Shown here piece by piece: positions 12,369 through 23,605 of a DNA stretch of 64,000 nucleotides. A program made the translations under genes and the position numbers. The notes under the pieces were generated by a model, which made no database searches, was not told the DNA's origin, and saw nothing but the letters and a program-made list of their open reading frames with translations. Source of the stretch: Oscheius dolichura (Eukaryota > Nematoda > Chromadorea > Rhabditida > Rhabditidae); the NCBI GenBank assembly GCA_932521035.1, contig OW051496.1:6944001-7008000 (forward strand), read 5' to 3'. Every line of letters begins with the position of its first letter. Position 1 is the first letter of the stretch.

Positions 12369-14247
12369 GTGTAACAATGGAAACAGCGAGGAGCAGGAAA
12401 GCATTTACCCCAAGCGGACCGAGGATGCACAGGAGGAGAAGAAAGACATAGAGAAGGCGTGAGTTTCGGAAATATTAATATATTAAATATTAATATTTTT
12501 GAAGGATAGCCATCCCATCTAAGGCACCTAGAAAATCCAATTCTCCTGAGTTTTTGCTAATTTCATCCTCCATTTTAACCGGCAACCCAACGAATTGTAA
12601 TCCGAATAAGTTTACCACACCCTTGGGAAGAAGTGACGGGGTAACTTGAGACGGCTTGCAACAAAGACAACTGCAACACGGGGAAGCATTCCCCAATCAT
12701 TGATTTGATCCGTATCCCCCGAGGGGGATGTCCTCCTCCTTCTCCTCCTTCTGAGGGTTCAAGCCGTTCTCCTTCAATAGATCCCAATTTTCTCCTGGGT
12801 AAATAGTTGAGAAAGGGGGGACAGCTATCAATCATCACCATTTTATGGGCTCTTCACATTCCAATAAACTTTTCGCCTCATCCTTTGAACTTTTCCAGTT
12901 TTTGAAACCCACAGGGAACAGTTCTGGAGAAGCCGCCCTTCCCTTTTGTCTCTACCCTGCTTCCTTCCGTCCTCCACTGTCCTTGAAAAACACAACCTAT
13001 CGAATTTGTAACAGAAATCATCTGGTCTCGATGTCCGACCGCTGATAAACTAGTTTATCAGGCTTCGAACCCTTTTCCCGACTGTAAGAACCCTACCAGT
13101 TAGGTCATTTTTTCTTCCTTTCCTTCGCCACAAGACCTTATTCGATTGTCAACCGAAAAACTATACTTTGATAGTCATCCATGAGTTGGGTCTCTCCTTT
13201 AAGTTTCCACAACTACAGTAAACGGTGAGCACCTTTCCTTTATCCACGTATCCCTACCGGCTTCTTTCCCTTTGACAAGAAGACAGGGCCTCTTCCCCCT
13301 CCCGTCTATTGATGCTTATTGTCACCTTCAATTTCTTGTCAGTAGTCCTGTTCCTCCTCTTCCCTTCCCACAAAACAATCAACTTTGCAGGGCAACCGGC
13401 GATGCTCCGATGGGCTCGGCCATCCAGCTGCAATTCTTCTTCGGGGAAGACTACACCGCCTACGGGATACATGTTGTGGTGAGAAGAGAGCTCTTTTTGT
13501 GACCCGGAAAAAGCCATTAGTCATTGCAAGTGCAGGTGGACAAGTGTCCACCCAGGGGGGAAGAAGTGGCGTTTCAGGGGAGATGAGGTGTAAAGTGATT
13601 CACTTCGGGCTCTTTTTCTGCTAGGTGTTTTCAATGGGCTCGCTTGAGGCTACAGGGGCAAGAAGACTCCTCTGCTTCCAGACTGCCGCCTATCTGGTCC
13701 TGCTGGTGGAGGCCCTGCTCCTCCTTCTCTCCTTGGTCGTCCTCCCCCTGACCGTGATCTCCTTCGACGTCTCCAGCCTCGTCACCATCATCGCCAATGG
13801 CGGCTCCCTTCTCCTCGCGCTGGTTGCTCTGTGTCGTCCCCGTCATAAGTATCTCTGGCCTTTTATGGTTGTCAAGGTGAGTTCCCCCTCCCCCCAAAAA
13901 AAAGTGAATGAGATCCCTTCAGGCATGTGAAATCTTGCTCTATGTAGTCTTGTTCTTCACTGCCCTCATTTTGAGCTGTACTCGTCCCAGTGCCTTGATT
14001 CACTTTATGCGCTGGAGGATGCGAACCATCAATCGTCAGTTGCCTTTCCCTAAAACTACAGTAATCCCTTTTTCCAGATGAGAATCAAATCCTCCACATA
14101 GTGGCCCTACTGGTATTTTTCTTTCTCTACGTCGCCTACTCTATTGTGGCGGTGAATGTCGTCCACCGGGCGTTCATCTACTGCCGCAAGAAGGCCATCT
14201 TCCTCTATATGGAGGAGCGACGCCTTGCCTTCCAGCATATCCTCTAA
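12369..14247 (+). CDS. Four-pass membrane protein A (unknown family, paralogue of 17989-19035)
   Basis: Function not recognised. Exons that join in phase are 12369-12458, 13391-13478, 13625-13876, 13923-14034 and 14078-14247 (TAA). The first listed exon, acidic and Lys/Glu-rich (EEQESIYPKRTEDAQEEKKD), is preceded by TTAG and has no start codon, so the true N-terminus lies further 5' or uses the Met at 13410. Four hydrophobic segments follow: LVLLVEALLLLLSLVVLPLT, a second around LVTIIANGGSLLLALVALC, a third ILLYVVLFFTALILSC, and a fourth ILHIVALLVFFFLYVAYSIV. The stretch GIHVV just before a phase-0 intron and the post-TM4 pattern VVHRAF are shared with the protein encoded at 17989-19035 on the other strand. 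AATAAA lies at 14300. The gene converges tail to tail with the minus-strand gene at 14313. Confidence 0.7.
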
Positions 14248-14312
14248 ATCTCCTACCCTGTGATCCTCTAAAAAGCCATTCACTCAGAGACAAAAAAATA
14301 AATAAAATTCAT

Positions 14313-14923
14313 TCAATTGTGGTGTTGTGGACGGTGGATTCGTCGGCTCGTCCGGGCATGGACTGTGACCGGCGGGGGGAGAAGCGCGTCTGCGGCATGA
14401 TGCGGCCACTCTCTTCGTCCTCTCGGAAGCCTACAATTAGAAAGAGGCTGGGAAGGGGAAGAAAAGAGCCTACGGGCAGTGATATGGATCCGGACGACTT
14501 CCCTCAACGGGTCCAGCTTGTACCCATACCTAAAATTCGCCTCTTTCTGGGCAACGGGCCCCCATCTCACCTGGCCAGAAGGGCTCTGAACCATTTGGGA
14601 TCGGCACAGGCGGCCGGGGAGACGATCCAAAAGGCCACAGAGACGGTAGTCCCCACTACGGAGAGCAAGGACAGGTACAGGCCAAAGTTATAGTTTTTGA
14701 TATCGATAAAGGCCATGACGAGGCCGATGATTCCAATTAGAAGACAGAAAAAGGTGGCGAGGCAGGCGTAAAACATAGAGTGTATACGAATAACTAAGTT
14801 AATTAGGAGAGGAGAGGATGGGGGCAGAGTCACGGTGACGGAGCTCGGAGGGAGACTAAAAGCCGTACCATCACGAAGAGCCTCATCAGCTGGGCCACTG
14901 TATTTCCACGAAAAGGAAGACAA
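14313..14923 (-). CDS. Two-pass membrane protein, 5' end not found
   Basis: Family not recognised. The open frame runs from about 14923 down to a donor after 14571, then a 41-nt intron (14570-14530) and a second exon 14529-14313 ending in TGA. Two hydrophobic segments are adjacent: MFYACLATFFCLLIGIIGLV and LYLSLLSVVGTTVSVAFWIV, separated by MAFIDIKNYNFG. A basic, His/Arg/Pro-rich C-terminal tail follows. No in-frame ATG precedes the first membrane segment except the one that opens it (MFYAC), so either that Met is the start or an upstream exon joins at the CAG near 14901. The stop lies 66 bp from the stop of the convergent plus-strand gene. Confidence 0.5.
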
Positions 14924-15013
14924 CCCGAAGAGCCATTGCTATATGTTTTATTTTTTATTTCTATTCGACTCCTCTGTAGGAGTCACCGCCGATGTCGCTA
15001 GTGTATCGCTCTT

Positions 15014-15993
15014 CTACAGCACCTCCTCGGCCTCGGCCTCCGTCGGCCGCCTCCTCCTCTCCATCTCGAGGGGCAGGTTTGTGATGTAGACGGCCAGCTT
15101 CTTCGTCACGTGCATCACCGAGGCCGAGTTTCCCTCGACTCCGTAATAGTTCGGAGCCGACCAGATTGACACCAGCCGGTAGTTGTAGAACCACTGGTGG
15201 CCGGCGGGCAGGATCTCGTGGCTACGGCAGATGAAGTCCAGCGCCTTGCAGATCTTCTTGACTGCCGTCTTGTCAAATTCCACGGACCAGTCACGCTTCT
15301 AAACGGATCTGTTTCATTTAAAGAGGGTACAATACCTCATTGGGCCGGAAGCCGCTGCCGCCGCAGATTTCATTTGTCGGATCGGTCCAGAGCAAGTTCA
15401 GGACGGCTCCTTCCTCGCAGTCGGCCTCAGTTTTCGGCTTTTTCGAAGACCTGGAAAAAAAATTTGGCCGAATCAACCGATTTCTTCAAGTTGTCCCAAA
15501 TTTTACCTTGTTGAACATTTGATGGAATCCGACGTTTCTCTTTTCCTTCAACTCTTCGAAGAATCCACAGGAACTGTTGATATTGGCAATTTCGTGGTTG
15601 CCTTGCAGCAGGAAGACATCCTCCGGGTGGAGGATCTTGTAGCAGAGAAGGAGCACCGCCACTTCGAGGGACTGCTTACCCCGCGTAGTTGCCCAGGAAG
15701 AGCATCCGAGTGCCGGGCGGGGGTCCAGTCACGTCCATGAAGCGGATCAAGTCATGCAGCTAGCCGTGGATATCGCCAAATACAACCAGAGGAGCCTCGA
15801 GGTTGAGCAGCGCCGGCTCGGAGGCCAAAGTCTCCTTGGCCTTGTTGAGGATGGCCTCCAATTCCTCGTCAGTGAATCCGCGCAGATGATGCTCCTCGAG
15901 GATCTGGCTGATCATCCCCTGGGCCAAGACGGGGATCTGCTCCGGTTTTTGGACAGGAGGCGGCGCAGCCCAGCACAGGCCGATGAAAACCAT
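15014..15993 (-). pseudogene. PP1-type Ser/Thr phosphatase pseudogene
   Basis: The 5' exon reads as a PP1/PPP-family catalytic subunit (ILEEHHLRGFTDEELEAILNKAKETL... LNLEAPLVVFGDIHG) but an in-frame TAG (15762-15760) replaces the expected Gln after GDIHG. LFLGNY stands where GDYVDRG is expected: a catalytic Asp has become Asn and bases coding for VDRG are missing, which shifts the frame. Beyond the shift [29 protein letters not shown] is well preserved. The next exon (15450-15336) jumps to AVLNLLWTDPTNE in another frame, so the block normally carrying the catalytic His and the HGGLSP loop is absent. The last exon (15298-15014) keeps ICRSHEI and SAPNYYG and runs to a stop. Introns are still present, so this is not a retrocopy. 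Multiple independent lesions make a functional enzyme very unlikely. Confidence 0.87.
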
Positions 15994-16924
15994 GGTGAAT
16001 GAGCTCGTGGAAATGAAATTTGGTCTTTTCGAAAAGATGACCCGATAAGACCGTGGTTTTAGTCGTTTCAACCAATTTAGACTATCATCTAGGGAAAGAG
16101 AAGCCGACTCACCAGCTCGGGTTTTGGTGCGCCTGCACCCGTAAACTCTCGGCAGCAGGAGCGCAAGTACCCGTCGCGGTCGAAATTCCGTCATCTTTCG
16201 CTCTTCATGCGGAGTTCTTCCGTTAGAACGTTAGATAAAACCACAGATGACGATACGATGACGAGACTGATATTGATGAATTAGGCATTTGTCTGAGTGG
16301 TTGCAAAAGCGTCGACCTTCATCAAGAGACATCTGACGGCAGACAGGTGTTTTGTCAGCATGATCACGCGGTCACCGTCTGTTGGCCACCTCTTCTCACG
16401 ACGACCCCATTTTCCTTTTCTTGGAATATCCAAAAGTGGAATGAACCCTGGTTTTATTTGCCCAAGTGCGCTCGTCCTCCAAGTGGCCGTCTATTCCGAG
16501 CTTAGATATGAAGTCCCTTTCGCGAGCGGTCTCGAGTTTGTTGCAACTTTTTGTTCCAATTGAGAGAAAATTAACAAGAACAGGCAGCTGCCGGCCGCAG
16601 CCAAACAGCCGCAAAAACCACACCAGCTGGTGGCTGAGGAGATGTTTTCCCTTCGAGTCGTACGGATGAGCTCGTCCAGAGAGACCAACTCGTCCCGTCT
16701 CGTCCCCTTTTCGGGGGAGGAATTTATCTTTTCTCCAGGCGACGGGTTAAATTTCGCTCCCGGATTGCCACCTCGGAGAGCGTGACCTGTGCCTTTTCCG
16801 TACCATTCCACCGGGACACAAAAAGGTGTCGCAACAAGAGAGACGTAAAGGTCCCGTCCCCGTCCTGTTTGTTCTCTCCCTAGTCTCACATTAGAGAAGA
16901 GAGAGACCCCTCTCCTGCATCTTG
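15994..16924. other. Intergenic stretch between the PP1 pseudogene and the saposin-like gene
   Basis: About 0.9 kb, with no exon supported on either strand. The right end is the promoter region of the saposin-like gene. The long minus-strand frame that covers 16491-17276 is an antisense shadow of the Ser codon repeat. Confidence 0.45.
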
Positions 16925-16932
16925 TATAAATA
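16925..16932 (+). promoter_or_regulatory. TATA box of the saposin-like gene
   Basis: A perfect TATAAATA lies 63-70 bp upstream of the ATG at 16995, in the context TTGTATAAATACAGC. Position and sequence fit a focused core promoter for a highly expressed secreted product. Confidence 0.6.
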
Positions 16933-16994
16933 CAGCACGTGTGTGTGTGAACGGGCCGTTCTCCTCTTCTCCTTTTAGGACTCCTCCCGTCCAA

Positions 16995-17877
16995 ATGAGG
17001 CTGTGTCTCTTCCTCGTCGCCGTAGCCAGCGCCTGGCCCCTCAGCAACGACATCGAGGCCATCACAGAAGAGACGCCCATCACCTCCTCCTCCTCCTCCT
17101 CCTCCTCCTCCTCCTCCTCTCCCTCCTCCTCCCCATCCTCCTCCTCCTCCTCCGCCTCCACGACCACTGTGGAGCCGATCTTGTCTACAACCGAGATAAG
17201 CGAGACGACGACGACCAGTTCGACGACTTCGAACCGGGTGGTCGACTACTTCGAACAAAAGGTCCGTTCCATCCATCCTTCATAAAATAATGGTCACTGT
17301 ATTGTCTTCTTTTTTACGGTCTTTTTTACCCCATAAGTCCACTTTTGTCTGAGATAGACCAAAAAGTGTCCGTTCACGCGCCGCCCACGAGTTTGAAATT
17401 TGAGAGCGCGACTTCTCTTTGTGCCCGTACAGACCAGACAAGAGAGTAGCCGGCCACTGGGATCAAAGCACACTGTTTGAAGGGAAACTATGATTCCCTT
17501 GAATATTTGACAGTTCCAGATAAACGAAATGGCTGGAGTGAGTTGTGAAGTCTGCCTGAAGGCCGTCTACGGGATTAATTACAATGTCATCCGGCTGAAG
17601 GTGAGGGCGCCTCCCAGTCTAACTCTTTATGTCTTCAGAAAGCGGCCGAGGATATGGTCAGGAAGGACTGCGAGGCTCTTTTCGATGGAAACGGCGAATA
17701 TATCTCCCGATGTATCCGGGTCATGGTCGAGAAGATCGAGCACTACTATGACAAAGTAAGACCCCGGTCGCCGAGTTGGGTACCGTCAAATTCCAGGTCG
17801 AGCCGGTGATCGACACGAGAAATCTTTGTGTGAAGATGAGGATGTGCGCTCCTCAGAAACTGAAAGAAATCTTATGA
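16995..17877 (+). CDS. Secreted saposin B-domain protein with Ser/Thr stalk
   Basis: Saposin-like proteins bind or perturb lipids; nematodes use many of them in the gut and in defence. Exons 16995-17261, 17520-17600, 17639-17755 and 17797-17877 give 181 residues. Residues 1-14 are a signal peptide (MRLCLFLVAVASAW). Residues ~30-85 are a low-complexity Ser then Thr stretch encoded by TCC repeats, a likely O-glycosylated or flexible stalk. The C-terminal ~90 residues form one saposin B domain with six cysteines: CEVC, DC, RC, LC and MC in the right order for three disulfides, with amphipathic helices between. The domain lies across three exons joined in phase 0. The stalk plus single domain is not the simple caenopore layout. 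The gene has its own TATA box. Specific lipid target or role is unknown. Confidence 0.82.
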
Positions 17878-17988
17878 GACCCTCTCCTCCCTCGAAATCC
17901 CTGTGGCTTTAAATTGCTGTTGATTTATTAATAAATTCATTGGATGTACAGATAAAAATCACAGGAGGAGACTACCCGGACGAGAGAG

Positions 17989-19035
17989 CTAGAAACCGCT
18001 TTTGGAGGGATTGGACTGGCGACGGGAGGCTATCAGCTCCAAGGCGTCGTCCAATTCGGAGATGAACAGGAAGTTACGGTAGACGATGTGGGTGGAGAGG
18101 AAGAGAGGGGCGACGGAGACGAGGAGCAGGAAGGAGAGGATGAGCAGGGCTGGAAGGAGGACGAAGTGGACAGGGCAGGGAGGGAGATCCTCACCTCCTT
18201 TGGACTCCTCCGTGGGGAAGAGGCCTTCTCCCGACAAAAAGTCCACCTCTTGTTGTTTAGAGAAGGCGCCGGCCAGGCAGATGACAGCCAATACAATAGA
18301 GTAAACTATCAACACCACCTGAAAGTCACTTCTGTCCGGAGAGGAAGAGACACCGACCTGCATGAAAATGAAAGGCACGAGACACATTTTGCTCCCTTTG
18401 AAGGCGCCATAAATAGAGAAAGCCGCGACGGAACCTGTGATTTCTATTTCCGAGCGGGGATCGAGTCCATTACCGAGGATAATCAGTCCGAACATGAACG
18501 TGGTCGCGTTGCCGTGGTGGAAGATGAAGGCCAGCACGAAGAGGTAGTACGGCAGGGTCAGCAACACCGCCAGTTTTGTCAGGATCTGTAGCGGCCACTT
18601 TAGTCGGCCTCCTCTCCCCCGACTCACCACGACATGGACCCCACATATGTTGTGTCTCCTGTAGTCCGGGACTGCTTCCAAATGCAGAATTGTGGATGTC
18701 CTGAAATATTCCCATTCTCTCTGTTTTTCTCTGGGAATGGCCCATTTGGGATGCGGGAAAATACAGCTGGGGGAATTTCTATATGGGGCCAGGACCCCTC
18801 TCGGAAAACATGGGAGGATGAGAACAATAACCAACCGGAGAGGGGGTAATCAGTTGGAAAAAGGGGAGAACTCAAAGACCATCTCCCTCGATGATGGATA
18901 AACAAACAAATGGGAATAGACGATGGGTGGAGGAGGAGGAGGACAAGGACTAATAAGAACTAACTGGTCGAGGTGTCTCCCCGACAGGTGGTGGCAGTCC
19001 TCGTTGTCAGCAGCGGCGGTGGCCGCTTCCGTCAT
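17989..19035 (-). CDS. Four-pass membrane protein B (unknown family, paralogue of 12369-14247)
   Basis: Function not recognised. Exons 19035-18965, 18700-18628, 18585-18358, 18318-18195 and 18149-17989 join in phase to 218 residues, with introns of 264, 42, 39 and 45 nt. The start ATG opens MTEAATAAADNEDCHH. The exon ending CGVHVV before a phase-0 intron corresponds to the exon ending GIHVV in protein A. Hydrophobic segments follow: LAVLLTLPYYLFVLAFIF, a weaker one around ITGSVAAFSIYGAF, then VVLIVYSIVLAVICLAGAF and ALLILSFLLLVSVAPLFL, after which IVYRNFLF matches the VVHRAFIY of protein A. The 39- and 45-nt introns are multiples of three without stops, so retention would lengthen the protein without breaking it. 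The layout resembles small LAPTM-like tetraspanning proteins, but I saw no diagnostic motif. Confidence 0.7.
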
Positions 19036-21765
19036 GGCGACATCTGTCTCTGCAAAATAACGAAATATGAAATAAGAAGATGATAAGAAGGAGGAGGGGG
19101 CGAGGCGGTGTTTGTGGTTCAGAGGGGAGGACAGATTAATGGTTTGAAATTGCTAATTGCCCGGCTGAGCCGAGCGATTGGGGAGGAATCATGAGGAGGA
19201 GGAAAATAGGCAGAGAAGACCACAAAATAAGCAGACACGGCATATTAGACAAATAGAAGACGGCCCGGGGGGTCAGCCACAATTTCCGGGTGGGAAATGG
19301 TCCGGCCGGCAGTTGTCCCCGAGGTTTTATGACATCGTAAGCCGTGTCGCTTATGTTTCCCCGTCTCGATTGGGAAAGGAGACTGCGAGGAGCAGGAGGA
19401 GGTACAGTTTGACTGGAACACTCCATTAGGAGGAGACAGAAAGAAGGAGACGACGGCTAGGGCAGGCCAAGTGCACCTTTGCGTGCAATCCGTGTTATTT
19501 TCAGCTACTGGGCTCTTTTTTTAGCCAACCAAAATATATTACGTAAAATATTCGGAACGACCCTAACCTGGGACGTTTGTCAAGAAGCAGAAGATTCCCA
19601 GAGAAGGGTGAGAATAACGTCCAAACTAGACAGGAAGGCCCGTGAATTGCTTCCGCCTTCCAAAATTAGCCCGGCCGCCGTTTTAAAGCCCTCTTTCGAC
19701 CCTTCAACAAACGACGTCGAATATATTTAACAAGCCTTTTGGGGAAAAAGAACACAGACGGAAGTGACGGGTGAGAGTTCCGTTGGTCGCCGGCCCTTCC
19801 CTCTATAAGACAATTAGACCGGCGAAGGGTAATTTTTAGGATCAAAAACGGGAAGTGGAACTTTCGAGGAGAGTCGAGAGACCAACTGAGGAAATTATAG
19901 AGCAATTAGGGGATTCGGTGGAGCGGATTAAATAGAACTTATGGCAATTTTTCGAGATTAAAGAAGGGAGGTTGGGGTTGAAGGCGCTGAGAGGAGGAGG
20001 AAGCACATGCCGCTGCCCCCATTTGGGTGTTTTGTTGGTTTTTGAGGTTATTTGAATAGAAAAAGAGGTGGAATTTAGAGAGGAGGCAGCGGTACCTTTA
20101 GGCGATTTCGTCGCCCAGGACCGGAGGCTGGTTGTCTGCCACCTCCGGCCAACTGCTCTTTCACGGAAAGGTAAACACGGACTGATAGGGGAAACAGACG
20201 ACATTTATGGTCAAAACATAACACGGAATAAAGTGAATTACCGCTGCAATTACACGAGGGCAACGATACAGAAAGAGACCTCGAAGGGCACTTCCCCGTC
20301 AGTCCAAAAAATGGGTGTCAGTCCAAGTTGACAGACCCCCGGGGAGGAAGTCTAGGGGGCCAGACAAAACATTGTGCTCTTGGATGGTAGGAGGGGGAGG
20401 GGACTGTGATTGGATTAGGATAGGATTTCTGCAGCCGACTCCATTCGTCTGATGGGAATACGTGTCTCCCTCCGAAGCAGAAATGGAATGGGCGCGTCGT
20501 GAATCATTTGACAATAACAATAGAGAGAAGGTGGTCACCATCAGTGAGTGTGTGTCTTTTTTGGGCAATGGATGTGGCCTTTGTTGGGGACAAAAGAATG
20601 CCGAAGGCGTCCCTGCTCTTATCTGATCTTATTCCGGGAAAAAGAGGGAGAAATACTCCGGGAGGAGGAAAGCCCCGTTTATTCTTTGCACCCAGTCTTT
20701 GCAGGAAACCCAATTGTCCCTCCAAATCGCTCCGAGGTGGGGCAGGAACCGGGAGGCCAGTTCCTTCCCACCTGGAGGACGAGGAGTACGTGACACCCCC
20801 AGGAGAGAGGGTTCAAGTGTCGTCGGCCAGCTGTCCGATTCCTACTCTAAATTGCCTTTTTCCATGCAAAAAGAAAGACTTGAAAAGGAAGAAGGAAACA
20901 TTTAAAAGCGCCTCTCGGCCGGGAGAAAAATTGGGAAATAAGCGTCGAAAGAGGGCGACGTAAATCTTCTGGTAGCTTATGAGCGACTCTCGGATCAAGG
21001 AAAACTACTGGGACAGAAGCAGACAACACCAGCTGTGCCACACGGGGTACGGCGTCTTACGTTACTCGGAGAGCCGAGGAGATCAGCTCAGGAGGCAATA
21101 ACTTTAGGGGTGGGCCATCGTGGATTCCTTGAGTATCAACCACCAATGAGCAGGTTCCAAAAAAGGACTCGAAATTAAGAGGAGAGTAAACGAGGTGTCT
21201 TTCCAATATATTCAGTTTACATAGGAGTACATAAGGGATCGGGAAGATTCTTTGAGAGAGACTTCACGTGGAGCACTCTCAAAAGCGAGAAGGTCAAAGA
21301 TAAAAGTTTAGCTGGATTGTTCAAAATTGGATCGGGGCGGCCACTCGTCCGATTGAGGTGTGGATGACGTTTTTCGCGGGTGGAGAAGAGGCTTGACCTC
21401 TCCGCACTCCAGTAAACATCACACAAATTATTAGGCTCCATACGATTGGAAGGAAGAGGAAGAAAAATATACCCGCACTTATCCCCCCAAAACATATGTG
21501 TTTACCCAAGAATATGTGACTTGTGGACGACTTCGTAAAGGGACTAATAGCTGACAGAGACGGCAGTAAGGGGGAAGGGACGTCTTTGAACTCAGGAAAG
21601 GGAGAGAACATCAACGAGGCCCGACGTTCAATTTGGTTACCTTGTCTGAGGTTCGCCGAGTTCAGAGGAGGGAAGAGAAAAAACATGCATATGGGCAGAG
21701 GATGGTGGGGAGGCCAGCCAGTTCTAGATCTTGTGACTGTTTCTTGGAATAGAAGATTCGGCACC

Positions 21766-21870
21766 GTCCTCCCTCCAGAAGGCTCGGCCCTGTCCTCCCT
21801 CCAGAAGGCTCGGCCCTGTCCTCCCTCCAGAAGGCTCGGCCCTGTCCTCCCTCCAGAAGGTTCGGCCCCT
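21766..21870. repeat. 26-bp minisatellite, four copies
   Basis: Four head-to-tail copies of GTCCTCCCTCCAGAAGGCTC plus GGCCCT. The first three are identical; the last carries two changes near its end. The repeat creates long open frames on both strands (for example 21321-21968 minus) that should not be read as genes. Confidence 0.92.
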
Positions 21871-22518
21871 GTCCTCTTCCCTTCTAAAAAGGCGACGTGC
21901 AAAAGAGGATGCCTTCTGTTCACAGTCGAACAGTTACGGTCTTTTTCCCGGACAATTCGATTAGCCACATTTGTCTAAATCCAATTACTACTGGTTCTGC
22001 AACTCTCCTTCCACGATATTTATCATCACGGCCTCCATAAAACACTCTTCACCTAGCAACCGGCCGTTTCCCTTGAGCTTCGCCTTGTTCCTTCTCCCTG
22101 CAGAGAAGAGACCGTCGTGATTTCCGAATTCTGCCGCCTTTTTACCTAATCTGATGAAGTAGAATGATGGATGGCCGGGTCGTCGGAGGTCATCCTCCCG
22201 CTGTTCAGCCGCTCTCTCTCTCTCCTCTTCTCAATTCCTCATCCTCCCTGTAGATCGTGTCGTGACCCACCCTTCTCCGCTTCCCGCCCGCAATCCATCA
22301 CCTACGTGTAATTTACGCCACTTTTCTTATTCCCGGTGGTGATGTTTGAAGATCCGTCCCCCGTCTTCTCCAAAAGATGACATTTTCCTCGACAAGCTTA
22401 GCCCCAGCTTATCTTCTGGCCTCGATAGCGGGATGAGCACGCACGGGAGCGGTAGTTTATTATCTGATAAGGCAGCTCCGTTGTCTCTTCTATCATCTCT
22501 CACTTTTCCAGGAGGTTA

Positions 22519-22536
22519 CCCCCCCCCCCCCCCCCC
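22519..22536. repeat. Poly-C tract (18 C)
   Basis: An uninterrupted run of 18 C following GGAGGTTA. A second run of 15 C lies at 24236-24250, just before a splice acceptor of the Ttd14 gene. Such runs are prone to length errors in sequencing. Confidence 0.85.
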
Positions 22537-23605
22537 TCCCTGATTATGTCCACCACCGGGAAATGAAGTCATCCCTCCCCCGCGGTTTCTGTCATCATCA
22601 GCAGGTTTGCATTATCTTCCCCAAACAGAGTCAGTGCTCCTCTTTCCACTGGTTGGCACATCCTGACGAAACTGGTCTCCTTTATAAGTGACTCACTTGT
22701 TTCCCCGTAACTCTACTGTTTCCACCACAAAATGACCTTCTGTTTTTTTCACTTTCTGTTTCCCTAAACTTTCTGTTTTTATCTGTAAATGGGGCATACT
22801 GTATTCCATGGAGGAGAGATGGCCCAAGTTTTGGTATTCGCCTGTGCTTGACCATTGTCGGCGGCGCTACTGTAGAGTTATTGCCACGGGATGATCTTTG
22901 GCCATCTTTTGGCCACTTCTACAATTATCACTCATTTCTGTCTTCTTTGTTATACTACAAAAATCAGAGGAAAGTTCCCGATTTTCCAGGAAAACAGGTC
23001 ATTTTGTAGTGTTCCTTTGCGTGTTTTCATCGGGGAAGTTATTCTACTTGTTGTTTGTCTAACCAGCGAACGCTGGTATCAAGATCTGTCCTTCCGTTGT
23101 CTCTTCCCTCTAATTCCAACTGTCCGGCAGATGTTTTATGGCTTTACGGCTGTCCCCGCGACAGTCTGGGAGGGAATATGCCTCATATGTGACGGCGGGC
23201 TGGGCAATGTCTCATTTCCTGCTGTCTGCTCCCACTAAAACCGTTTTAATAAATGAAATACCCACTCTAACAGCCTTTCTTCATTTTCTACAAACTACAA
23301 AGAGACGAAGCAGCGTGTCCGCCGGAAGGGCGGATCATGATCCGCGCGTATCAATGGCCGAACGCCTCTAGCAGTCACTTTTCCCTGAAACGAGTTGCCC
23401 ATTCATGACCCTCTCTGATCAGCTACCGCGAAAAGCCTCCTCAGCGAACAGAACCCACGTCAGTTGTTTCGGCCAGTTAGAGGATAAAAAATCACTCTGC
23501 CATGGGGCGGCGTGTAGAGAGAAGAACAGGCGCGTTCACTTCCTCCCCGGTCCTTGATTCCCCCTCCTCCCTTCCAGTATCTTTTGCTTTCTGTCTTCTC
23601 CCCAG

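Larger units (their letters stand above)
19036..23605. other. Gene-free stretch
   Basis: About 4.6 kb. It contains a 26-bp minisatellite (21766-21870) and an 18-base C run (22519-22536). A stretch at 22349-22455 (SSPKDDIFLDKLSPSLSSGLDSGMSTHGS in translation) looks codon-like and its GTAGTT donor would fit, in phase, the first exon I assign to the Ttd14 gene, but I could not find its start. Nothing else is supported. Confidence 0.4.

Noticed and set aside
16286-16360. tRNA-like start (GTCTGAGTGGTTGCAAAAGCG resembles a Leu/Ser A box)
   Set aside because: No B box (GGTTCGAAxCC) follows at the right distance and no cloverleaf can be drawn.
16491-17276. Long minus-strand frame rich in Gly (and another rich in Glu)
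   Set aside because: They are the antisense reading of the TCC repeat that codes poly-Ser in the saposin-like gene.
18088-18591. 167-codon acidic plus-strand frame
   Set aside because: Antisense shadow of the minus-strand four-pass membrane gene; hydrophobic codons read in reverse give charged residues.
21321-21968. 215-codon minus-strand open frame and overlapping plus-strand frame
   Set aside because: Both are kept open by the 26-bp minisatellite. Outside the repeat the codon pattern and composition do not look coding and no motif is present.
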